Origin: Daphnia pulex
Taxonomy: Eukaryota; Arthropoda; Branchiopoda; Diplostraca; Daphniidae
DNA: 64,000 nt
Direction of reading: 5' to 3'
NCBI RefSeq assembly: GCF_021134715.1
Contig: NC_060024.1
Span: 11,470,001 to 11,534,000 of the forward strand
Part shown: positions 39,635-50,347 of the stretch, in pieces
Numbering within the stretch: the first letter of the stretch is position 1
Layout of the letters: each line of letters begins with the position of its first letter
Made by a program: the position numbers and the translations under genes
The notes under the pieces: generated by a model
Seen by the model: only the letters and a program-made list of their open reading frames with translations
Database searches by the model: none
What the model was told of the DNA's origin: nothing

Positions 39635-41071
39635 ATTAATGAATGTACCGCATTAATCACGAGTATGCACAGCGCCGGTTCAAAAGTGTTCTAGTCTCAA
39701 TCGTTCATAAGTCAGCAATGTACTGACCAGAAAAATAGTCGATGGCATGGGTTTAAGAGAGGTGTTGAACTGAAGTAATCTAAGAATACGGTAAGTGGTG
39801 GATACACCCAGTTTAAACAAGGCCTAGGATTCGTAGGTTACATACTCCCTGATATAGGAGAATGGGGGCGTTTTGAATGTTTTGAGTCGTAACTGGCGTA
39901 GAAGAGGTCGAACAACACGTCGGCACTCTTAACACGTGCATCTCTAGTTACAAATGCAAGAATTCGCCTCTCGGGACACGGTGTTTTACCCGGTTTTACC
40001 CACAGATTATATAAGACTACAATATTGTATGTAAACTAATTCAAAAAAAATTATGATTGGGCTATTAAGTTAATCGGACTCAAATATTAAATTCTCAATA
40101 TACCGTCTAATCATATATCACCTCGTTTGATTTAGTTTTAAAGCGTTTTAAAGTGAGCTATACAAATTTTTTTTCAGAAACTAGATTTTAAAAGGCTCAA
40201 AAAATGAACATGAACTGAGAAACATTGCAAGTGTCTTGGTCATTAAAGTTAAATGTAATCTGTATCTTTACGACACGTGCTCACGGGATAGCGCAGTAAT
40301 GAATACCGTAATTCAATAACACAGGCTACTGGGGTTAGCCAAACACATGCATCCACTATTAATCTAAAAATGGAATTTTAACCTTTGCCCGTACCTCAAA
40401 CGATGTGCCATGGACATGTTTTTTCAGATTATGATGAACTTCTTGAAATAATCCCAATCCGTCCAATGAGTTCTTACCCATAAGTCGTGACTATTTGACT
40501 CCTTGTTTCAGATCAGCAAGTTGATTCTTGATTCTTGAACAACTCACGTGATTGTGATAATATCCACTTGTTCTCTTCTATGGTTCTGGCACGATAAGAT
40601 GATGACAGACATCTTAAACGATTGAACTAACAACTGAGTCAGAGTTCAGACACATCAAGGTTGAAGACATAAGGCTGGGAGTCGAAACTCAGCAGCATGG
40701 TAGTCAAAACTCAAAAGGACAAAAGGGAGGGAGCGAACTGCGAAAGACGAAATTTCCATAATTGGTAAACTTAATTAAGATTACAGATGCTGTAATATTT
40801 TGGTATTTCTTAAAATTTCGATTTTTTGGTCTCTCTCGATTTAGGCTGATTTAGGAGAGATTTGTTAAAATTTGAATTGTTTGTCGTGTTTCGTGTATAC
40901 CATAAAAGACAAACTTGGCAACAGTAAGTATAAGAAGCAGACGAACAGTTTTCGAATTTTCATGGTTTTTCTTGCTCGAGAGTGGAGACTCTTAGTATTG
41001 TTTTGTGATCTCAAACTGAAGTGAATCGATTATAATTGTATTAGGACTTTAAAGTCTGTTTAAAATTAAAA
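39635..41071. other. Spacer between cubilin and TRAX (divergent promoters)
   Basis: 1.4 kb, AT-rich, no coding exon seen. It separates the start codons of cubilin (minus) and TRAX (plus) and should contain both promoters. Confidence 0.5.
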
Positions 41072-42085
41072 ATGGAAACGGCACCGCCAAAAATACTAGC
41101 TTCGGTGGCAACACCTTTAATTGAACCAGAAGAATCATTTGACCCCGAAATTCAGGCTTTTTTTAGTGACTGCTCAAAAAAATTGGATACGCACCACGAT
41201 CGTTATGAACGTGTCGTTAAACTAAGCAGAGATATTACCATTGAAAGCAAAAGAGTCATTTTTTTGCTTCACAGAGTTCAAGATGAGACATCCAAAATGA
41301 AGATATGTAATGAAGCTGAAGGAAAGTTACAGGTTGTTATTAACTCTTCATGGAATCGTTTGGCAAAAGAATTGGTGGGACAGGATCATCATCATTATCT
41401 ACGAGCTTACTCACCAGGTAAATGTTTGCAATTATTTTCACAGAATCATGTTAATGCTATTCTGTGTTCTTGTTGGCAAGTACTTCATATATTCCTTGCA
41501 GACTTAAATTTACAAAATATTCTGTATGTAACATTGATTTGCAAATTATTTAAGCCATTTATTATGTATTGAATTAGGTCTCCAAGAATTCATTGAGGCT
41601 ATAAGCTTCCTTCAGTTCCTCAGAGATGGAAATTTAATTAATCTTGAAGAAGTACAAAGTAGGCTAACCTACTCAGAAGAATTGAAAGTTCCAGTACCAG
41701 TTTATGAGTACTTACTTGGTATTGCTGATTTGACCGGCGAGCTCATGCGTTTGTGCATTAACGCTGTGGGTCGAGGAGAAACTCAACTTGTTTTCAACAC
41801 TTGTATGTCTTTACGAAAAATCCACGAGGCATTATCAAGTCTAAAGTAGGCTAAATTTCAAGTTGAATCATATTTTTAAATGTAATCTCAATTTATTTTG
41901 ATTGTAGCCTTGGATTTCAGCGTGAGCTGAAACGCAAGTTGCAAGTTTCAAGACAAAGTTTGCAAAAAGTAGAAACTGCTTGTTACACTGTCCAAGTTAG
42001 AGGAAGTGAGATTCCCAAAGAACTTTTGGCGGCCAAAGCGGTTTTAAGCGATGACAATCCAACATGGAACGAAGAGTACGACTGA
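41072..42085 (+). CDS. TSNAX: Translin-associated factor X (TRAX)
   Basis: Three exons in phase, 41072-41417, 41578-41845 and 41908-42085, about 263 aa. The helix [20 protein letters not shown] is nearly identical to vertebrate TRAX, as are [20 protein letters not shown] and [13 protein letters not shown]. Family knowledge: TRAX and translin form C3PO, an RNase that degrades the passenger strand of siRNA and trims tRNA fragments; TRAX supplies the catalytic acidic residues. The acidic residues of LQEFIEA and ADLTGEL, which correspond to those sites, are present, so an active subunit is predicted. Translin itself is not in this window. The stop codon is only 123 bp from the stop of YLPM1 on the other strand. 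Confidence 0.93.
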
Positions 42086-42208
42086 TACCATAGGCGACAG
42101 CACGGTGGAACGTGGAAAATCCGTGATATATTTTTTTCTTGTTTGTCTCACAACAAAATGTACGTTTTGAGCGTATGGCTTCGTGTATGATTCGACTCAG
42201 ATCACTCA

Positions 42209-45200
42209 TCAAATATACTTGGTTTTCGTAAGAGCCGACTCTCCGAACGTTGGATCCGTCATTCTAGACCAATTGGTTTGTCCCACTACAAATCCCAAAT
42301 CACGCATCTTCTTTTGTTGCATTTTTTCTTCAACATCGGCCCAACGAACCTGAACAATATTTGAAAGCGAGAATATGTTTTAACAAATGCAACAAAAACA
42401 CTGAAACAGTGCAACATTAGACCAACATAAATTTACCCGTTTTTTTCCTTCCAAACATTTACGATCATCATAATCGTCTGGTAATCCAGATTGTAACCAA
42501 TCTTCCATCGAAGCAGGTTTCTCCGACTTTCGTTTGACGATACCATCCAATCGGTCTAAAGGAAATAGAATGCGTATTTTTTAACTGGATTAATAGCGTA
42601 TCAACATGGTTCCGTTACCTAATTTTTCTTCCGTTTGTTCCATCGTTTCCCATTTGCTCACAGCTGGATTTTCGTTTGGACTTCCTTGCGAATCCTTAAA
42701 AAAGAAAAAAAAAACATGCGAATTTGTTCGTTAACTTTACAAAAGGTTTTAGATAAATTACTTCATCGATGAGGACTGTCGTTGATGTAACAACATCATC
42801 GGGAGTAGGGATCCGCTCTTCAACAACTCCTTGTAATAACCAACGAATATCTAAACGCGGAAGGTCCTCAATCGGCGCCTCTTGCCACTCACTTTTCATT
42901 TTCTATTAAATAGCAATTAAATTTTACATCACAATCAAATTCTATAAATAAACAAAAAATCACCTCGAGATCCTTTTCTGTACATTTTCTATTTGTCCCA
43001 GTACGCCTCAGGTCATCAGGCAAGTCGACTAGGAAAACGGAGAACGCACGACTCCGCGCCGCATTGTGTACCTCCAGAATGTCGCTCACCTTAATGTGAA
43101 GAGCATCCACAATGATGAAGGAAAAATGGCCATCATCAAGATTTTTCTTGAGAGATTTCAACAAACTCTGCCGATATTGCTCTTCCTGGTCTTCTTGCCA
43201 AGGAACCGGGCTAGTACCATCATCCATTAGATAATAATCATCGATAGATAAAATTCGAGGGGCTGATCCACCCATCAACACTTCCTTTTCCTGAAGAACA
43301 AAAAAAACTCTTGTTAAGATTTGAACAACAACAACAAATTGGAAACAAACCTTTATTGAACGGGCCAAGTGGCTTTTACCCGATCCTGGAAGACCGCGTA
43401 GGATAACCACAATTTTCGAAGGACGGCCGTAACGCCCAGGAGGCAGTAAGAGATCCTCTACCATCACAATTTCAATTTCTGCAGGTACGATCTCCATTTC
43501 TGAAGGCTCAGATACGGTTTGTTGAGACAACACTAGACCTACTGATTAAATAGTAATGATTATCAAATATTCAACCTATTAGTTCGCAGTAAAATACCGT
43601 TTGGTCGTTTATCTTCGGCAGGTGGATCAGGCAGTAATTGAGGTTGCGGTTTTGGAAACGGATTTTCTTGTATTTGTATAGCCGCTGCAGAGGGGAAAAG
43701 TGGGAGAGGGGCTGGTTTTACTGGACTTTTTTCGACAGGGACATTTTTCGGAGCTGCTGGCAAAATGGCGTGGGCTTTGGGAACAACAATTTCAATCTTA
43801 CGATTGATGACCTTGCTTTCTGAAGATTCAATCTGCGGTTGTTTAGCACGGGAACTATCGATGGAGACTGGTTCGGCAAATCGGCCACGCTGTCCCGGGC
43901 GATGGTTGTATTCAAACACGATGGGTTCCATGATTGCACCAACCTTCTTAACTGGTATTTCGTGGTCTCTTACTAAAGGACCAGCGAGATTTGCCATTAG
44001 GGGCAAAGCAGAAAGCTTAATTTCTGCGTGTTCGGCCAATCGCTCCTCGATACGTGGACGAACACTTCCTTCCAAGCCAGTTTCAACTTTCTGGTTCATT
44101 TGCACAGGCATATCAGGAGTTTTGTAGGGGACAAAGCGCGGTCCATCACCCTTTCCGCGCATTGCGCGCTTTCGGAAAAGATTGGCTGCCGTTTCAGCTG
44201 ACGAAGGAAACGTTCTGAGATCTTCATCCACATTATTGGCGGGACTCACAAAATTGGCACCACTCTGAGAAGACTCTAACATTCCACGCGCTGGCGGCTG
44301 AAATCCTTGTGGGACGTTCAACTCTCGCTGATTCGCTGGCAACATAGGCTGATTATGTTGAATATTTTCGTGGTGATGGTCGCGATTCTGAAGCCTAGGT
44401 GGTACATCGAGCTGCCGCTGTCTCATGTCTTGGAAATCCAAACCTGGCTGGTGTTGACCAGGCCTTTGGAGAGGAAGATCAAATTGCTTTTGAGCCGGAT
44501 CGAAGTTTGTAAGTAGTGGGTGTGGTGGCTTATTAGGCATTCTATTCGATTGAAGGTCAGCTACAGAATGGGACACACGATGGTCGCGAAACTCCTCATG
44601 TAACTGCCGCGATGAATAATCAAACCGGTTAGGTGGCAAAGTGCCACCAGGCATTTGGTTCGCTCTTCCACCGCTCAAACTATGTTCACTGTCTCCTTTA
44701 TTTGGATAATTTTGGGGAACATGAAGTTTAGAAGAATGCCCAGCTACGTGTAAATTTGTGCTCGAATTCGGTGCGTGATTTGAATATAGATTGTGTTGAG
44801 ACGACGTAATCAACGGTTGCCCAGGAGTATTGGGCATCTTAGGCTGGAAGTGATACGGAATATCTTCACGACTGTCATTGTTACTAGTTGGTTGCGTCGC
44901 CTGGCGTGAATGAGCTAAATGACTCGAGTCATCAATGCTATTTTTCGATTGTTCCATAATTTGATTCTGTTTGGCCACAGATTCTTCTCGTTTTTTTCGC
45001 AATTTTTCTCGATTTTGAATCAATTGTTCGCGCCAAGTTTTCCATTGGGCTTCATAAACAGCAAGTGCTGCCTGTGTAAAGAATTATTGGATTGGATTAA
45101 AGCACACGAGTGACTTAGGAATAAGTTACCTTGTCTGGATGGTTTTTATTTTCTTCTTTCCAAGCTTGAAATTTCCCTTCCCATTCTTTAAATTGAATAT

Positions 45201-45658
45201 CAAAATTCTTTTCTTCTTCTGACATAATACTGTCAGCTACATGTTCTGGAGCCTTTTCCTGAGGTGGTGGCGGAGGTATCTGTGGAACAACTGATGTGTT
45301 GGCAGGTGGGGGTGGGGGTGGAGGTTGGGCATTAGGAGCAAAATTATTGCCCCAACTAATGAAAATACAAATTAGTTATTCAACATTACAACAAATTTTG
45401 ATGATTTATATTCATATACTTGGTTTGGAAATTGGATTGCCATTGCTGCATCCATTGAGACTGGGAAGACACATCATTCCAAGCAGGTGCCACAGGAAGA
45501 ATCCCTGCACCATATTGATGTGGGAATTGTTGTGAAGCCATCATGTGGAGAGCATTAACGTCAACCATTCCTTGCACCTGATTAGATCCAAGTGACGCTG
45601 CAGGGTTGTACCACTGATGAGACATCCAAGGGTTCATATTTCCTCCATTTGGCATCAT
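42209..45658 (-). CDS. YLPM1: YLP motif-containing protein 1 homologue (YLPM1/ZAP3)
   Basis: Nine exons in phase: 45658-45420, 45355-45130, 45071-43598, 43532-43351, 43290-42964, 42902-42762, 42694-42619, 42555-42437, 42349-42209, about 974 aa. The N-terminus is Met/Gln/Pro-rich with proline runs, then a Trp/Lys-rich helical part (KEWEGKFQAWKEENKNHPDK), a long disordered Gln/Pro/Asn/His region (exon 3), and a C-terminal P-loop domain (ILRGLPGSGKSHLAR, then ILSIDDYY and FIIVDALH, a kinase-like Walker B region). The last exon has KRVRWADVEEKMQQ and DLGFVVGQTNW, the C-terminal YLPM1 signature. The vertebrate protein is nuclear, binds PP1 and is linked to telomerase regulation. The length is shorter than the human protein because the disordered part is smaller. 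Confidence 0.88.
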
Positions 45659-46345
45659 TTTATCTATCCTGCTTCAGACAAAAATTCCTCGCTGGTTTCA
45701 TAAACACGTAGCAATAAACGAAATATTTAAACTTACTTTTGAAACTGTCAATTTAACAAAATTCAACACCGGTCATCGTCTTTTCTCTATCACCATTGAA
45801 GACTAATCTTAAAATGCAAGATTCGATCACCAAAAAAGAATATGTTGTGAAATCAACGAAATTCTCTTGATTTTAAATAGGACGAAATACAATTCTAATA
45901 ACGTGAATCTTGTAATTCGTAAATACTATTTTTTTCAACAGTGGAGATGCCTTGTTGGCATTTCGTCTGTAATTCTGTAATATTTAAACGTAGACGCCAT
46001 CTATTCGTCGACTTTACACTTCGTAAAAAGGCGGTTTTTACGATCTACGCTATTTACGATGGGGGGTCGGATGTGATACACTGATACCTAATTGACCACA
46101 TGATTGAAATTGAAATCGAAATAATTACTAAAATTAAAATTAATTTATTTATTATTTTAAAAAATGACGTAAATATTTCCGTTTATTTTAGACTCACGAC
46201 AAAAGAGGTTTTTGTTACAAATGTGCTACATTGTGATTGAATTTAAGTGTAACCACTATTTGCTATAGTACATTAACTTGTATTGCACTGCATCAAGTTC
46301 CATGATGCTTCCACATGTATATTGAGTACACTAACACTATTTGTC
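45659..46345. other. Spacer upstream of YLPM1
   Basis: About 690 bp between YLPM1 (its promoter side) and the 3' end of the aminopeptidase gene. AT-rich; no gene seen. Confidence 0.5.
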
Positions 46346-49300
46346 TTAATTTTTAACAATATAATAAGATAGTAAAAGTGAAATTAAAACCTGTGCCAAA
46401 ATTCCCACCCCGATGGGTTTGTTCATAGCAGAAGCATTTCCTGAATCAATAGTCAATTGGAGTGGCTCTGTTTGGCTCATAAGCCAATTGTAAGCTCTAG
46501 TTCTTCCTTGTTTCTGCATTTCAGCTCCAACCTTCTTACGGATCAGCGTGTAGTATTCATTTATGTTATCGATCTGATGACACACATTAATGATTAAAAA
46601 TCAATACGATGCACGATCCATCACTCTCTGACAATTTGTTGATTATACCTGACCATCGTTCAGCATGTCAATTTCAATTAACTTCCTTTCAAAAGGTACT
46701 AAAGTTACTGCCTCAAAGCGAAAAAATCGGTCTGGAAACTCTGTCTGTCATGTCAACCGTCAAACAATATTAATTAAAAAATCTTTCATTAATAAGGATA
46801 ATAATTTCAAATTAAATCACCTTAAAAGTGGTATTGACCACACGCAGAATGCTTTCGATACGAATTCCAAAATCTCCTGCCTTATAATAGCCGGGCTCTA
46901 TTTTCCCAATTTGAAATTATATTATTATTTTGAACTTGAGAACAACAAAACAAAAATTATTCAGACCATCAGAAAAGAAGTAATTTTCCTCAAATTTGCT
47001 TTCCACTGAGCTGCCAATAGCAACACGCGTTGGACCTTTTAATATTAAAAATCTATTGATTATCAACAAAATTATTTTGATTCAAATTCTGTTACGTACT
47101 TTCGTGAATGCTACCGAAATGTCCTATCCCGTGTCCGGTACCGTGGAGGAAATCTAGCCCTTGTTCGAAAAGAGGAGCACGGGCTAATACGTCAACACGT
47201 CCGTCTTTAGAAGTTCTAGGGAACACCAGACGGGCAAGATCCAAATGGCCCATGAGTACAAGAGTGTAAGCTTTCTTTTGCTCGGCGGTCGGGGTTCCGA
47301 AGTGTAGCGTACGGGTTACGTCGGTTGTACCGTCTTCGCAACACAAAAAGTGTGTGAGCTAGATAAAAAGAGTATTTGTAATAGTATTTAAAAATTACCA
47401 TAATACTGGCCACCCGAATCCAGGAGGAACAAGCTAGTGTTCCCAATGACCTTGTTAGTCTCTGCCGATGGAGAATAGTGAATGATGGCACCGTTGGAAC
47501 CATATCCAGCTAAATCAAAAATTATTATCACACATTATAAGGATGGGTATTGCTAATGTGTAGTGATTGGGGTTATTCGTACCGATGGTAGTAAAACTTG
47601 CGCCTTGATTGACTTTCTGTTCAGCCCGATATTTGAGGAGCTCTGCGCTCACTTTAAGCTCATCCCAAGCCACACCTTTCGGCACCTGAGGTTCACAAAT
47701 GAGGCGATGGTTAACGGTGAATTAATACAGAATCACGATTTGTATGTAATTTACCTCTTCAACCATTAACGATATGACATCGCATAGAGCTACAGCGTCT
47801 TTTAGGTGAGCGTTCATCATACCGTCTGCTTCAACTGCGTTCTTCATGGCTTTCATCATCAATACTGGCGAGGTTTTCAATAACCTCTTTCCTTCCGGTA
47901 TCTACAAAAATCATCTTTTTTTAAGTTTGAGAATTCCATAATTATGGTAAAGATGCGTACAGCATTGTAAACGGCGTAACTTGATCCTCCCGTGTAGACA
48001 AACTGACTAGGAATGAGGACCATGCTAGCCGATTCCGCCAGTCCAGATAATTCAGCCACGAATTGATTATAAGGTCGTTGACTGTGAATGAAAAGCACAT
48101 CAGTATAAAGAGAACAATTGAATTTGTCATAAATCACTTACGTAACACCGGTCAGATGAGTCTGCATTTCAGGACTGTTAATCTTATTTGTATCGGCAAA
48201 AAGGACGAGCTTATCCATTGAAACGTACATGTAGGCCAACGTAACTGGATGATTTGGCACATCGAAACCTCTGATATTGAGCAACCAGGCAACTTCATCC
48301 AGCGCTGTGATGACTAAAGCGTCAGCACCTTGTTTAGGCAGCTCCGCTCTTAGCCTTTCTACTTTGTCCTGCCATGACACACCTAATTTCACCACGCATA
48401 TTATCATTCGTTATTTCTTTGCGGGAATTCCAAAATGAATTCCAAAATTACCCGAATAATTTAAATGAAGAACGAATCCAGGTTTATCGTTGAGTGGCGG
48501 TCGACCAGTGGTCCAGATAGCATCGATCAAATTAGTGAGCAATGGTTCAAACTTGATGGGCGCTATAAAACGAGATAATAAGCGGATCAAGTTAAATTTT
48601 TACGGGAATAAATAAACCTTATCAAATGCGTACCCAGTTCTTTCTCGTTGCTTTGCCAAGTGGTTGTGCCGATAAGCGTTGGATCAGCGGCCACCACGTC
48701 GCTGTCAGCCAAGACCTCTTTAAGCCATCCCGTTATTGATGGTACCTTCAAAGCAATAAAGATATGCACTATAGTATTATATAGCGCAATAAAAGCGCAG
48801 ACAAATCATGAGTTCAATAAAAACAGGTACAAATGACCACACTAAATACCTCAGCTTCGCCTTGCTTCATTAGGATCCAGTTGCAGTCGAGCTCATTTTC
48901 GGCCTGCAGAAAGTAACGGCCGTCAGTCCAGACGGCCGCAGCATCTTTGGTGATAACGGCCGTTCCAGCGCTGCCACTGAGGCCGCAAATAAACTCTCGT
49001 CTGTGATCGTGGGGGGACACCTCTTCTCCCTACGAGAATCGAATGTTTGAAGAATTTGCATCGACTGCATAACATTTCATTTGAACTCACCTGGTGGGCA
49101 TTGTCGCTTGTGACAATGTAGGCTGAGACATTGTGGTAAGCCATTTGTTCCCGGAGATCGATGAGTCGTTGTCTTATTAATGCAAAAGGATTAAATTTCA
49201 ATTCATTCCTAATCTTGCATAACAAGTTGTGAAGTTTGTCCAGACACTTACGTGGTGTTGACACGGTTAGGTGAGGGAATCGCTCCTTGTTTGCAACCCG

Positions 49301-49591
49301 GACGTTCGTTCACAGTCGGTGAACGTTTTCTTACCAAGTGGGTGCCGATTGAGGGCACACTATCCCAGTCTCCGGCATTTCTCAGTGCTACTGGCCCACT
49401 TTCAGTCAAATTCACCAGCACCACCATAAAAATCCCCGCAAGTAAAACTGTATTTGAATTTGAAAAAATAAATAAATAATAAGAAACATTTGTTATAATC
49501 AAAAGGAATTTGGCACACAGTTAAACGTCAAACGTGAAAGTGTAAAATCAAGAGTGTAACAGATACCGAATTTTCCCGAGTCCAGTGTCAT
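46346..49591 (-). CDS. Xaa-Pro aminopeptidase, probably GPI-anchored (aminopeptidase P type)
   Basis: Sixteen exons in phase: 49591-49567, 49447-49252, 49172-49091, 49029-48850, 48745-48634, 48562-48452, 48382-48142, 48081-47961, 47901-47755, 47685-47583, 47509-47399, 47333-47100, 47035-46967, 46897-46821, 46744-46649, 46573-46346; about 710 aa. A hydrophobic signal ([15 protein letters not shown]) is followed by two creatinase-N-type domains and an M24B catalytic domain. Metal ligands are visible: [18 protein letters not shown] (two Asp), [10 protein letters not shown] (His), SDEPGYY (Glu) and FGIRIES (Glu). It removes N-terminal residues that precede proline. The C-terminus, [19 protein letters not shown] then [13 protein letters not shown], has small residues before a hydrophobic end, as in GPI-anchored mammalian XPNPEP2. 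Splicing of the last exon could remove the tail, but the read-through frame gives the coherent anchor. Confidence 0.9.
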
Positions 49592-49928
49592 TTCTGTAAG
49601 TGCAGGTTCTCACAGCGTCACACCTTTCACCGACAGGCGAAGAGTTTCGACTAGAGGTTTGCTCTTTGTTCCAGTCAGGTTTTATTGTATCGAAAAAGAT
49701 TTCGATGCGCAGCAGTCTTTCGGTTAGCTTGTTTGCGATGACTTTCAACTGTACACTGCTGTGCCCTATCTGTGCGCGGAGTGTTTGCTTGCTATATCAC
49801 TAATATCAGTGCATAGCTAAAGACACCAAACAACACCCCAACGGTAGCAAAAGTTGAACTTGTTATCATCTAAAAAGTTCCTAATCTTTGAATTGACAAT
49901 AATAACCAGCTCAAGCACTATATAATCC

Positions 49929-50186
49929 TCACGCGCACTCGATATCAACAGTACAAGTTCCCTTGGTCTGTGGCTGCTCAAAAGTTATAATTTTACGAGA
50001 TGATTTTATGAATCCGCACGAACTGCATTTTACAACAGTAATACCGTGTGGCATTATTCCTTTTCCTTTGGTGAGAGTCCAGTACATTTGAGTTACTTCA
50101 CATTCCGCTTGAATGTTAAAATATATGCAGGATTGTTCTTCAGCGTGATCTTTCATTTTCAGTGCGCTTGCGCTTGCGCATCTCAT
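49929..50186 (-). CDS. Unrecognised cysteine-containing reading frame
   Basis: An open frame of 85 codons between the aminopeptidase promoter and the 3' end of ITIH-like gene A, same strand. It has seven cysteines, with pairs such as CSSC and a CTVDIEC end. I do not recognise it. It could be a last exon of a longer transcript (AG sites precede the SCIYF part), a small gene, or chance. No similarity to the ITIH-like C-terminus is apparent. Confidence 0.2.
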   Translation of the reverse strand: MRCASASALKMKDHAEEQSCIYFNIQAECEVTQMYWTLTKGKGIMPHGITVVKCSSCGFIKSSRKIITFEQPQTKGTCTVDIECA

Positions 50187-50347
50187 TATAATTACACGTC
50201 AAAAATAGATTTTTCATATGATATTTTCTAGTATTGGGGCGAAATGATTTTCCATTTCTGTATTGCATACGCTGCTATTAGTAAAGCGTTTACAACAATT
50301 AATACAATTAATTCGCCATCATAAATGAAACCGCAACGACTTCTAGC

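Noticed and set aside
45296-45535. A glycine-rich plus-strand ORF
   Set aside because: It is the antisense of the proline-rich YLPM1 exon.
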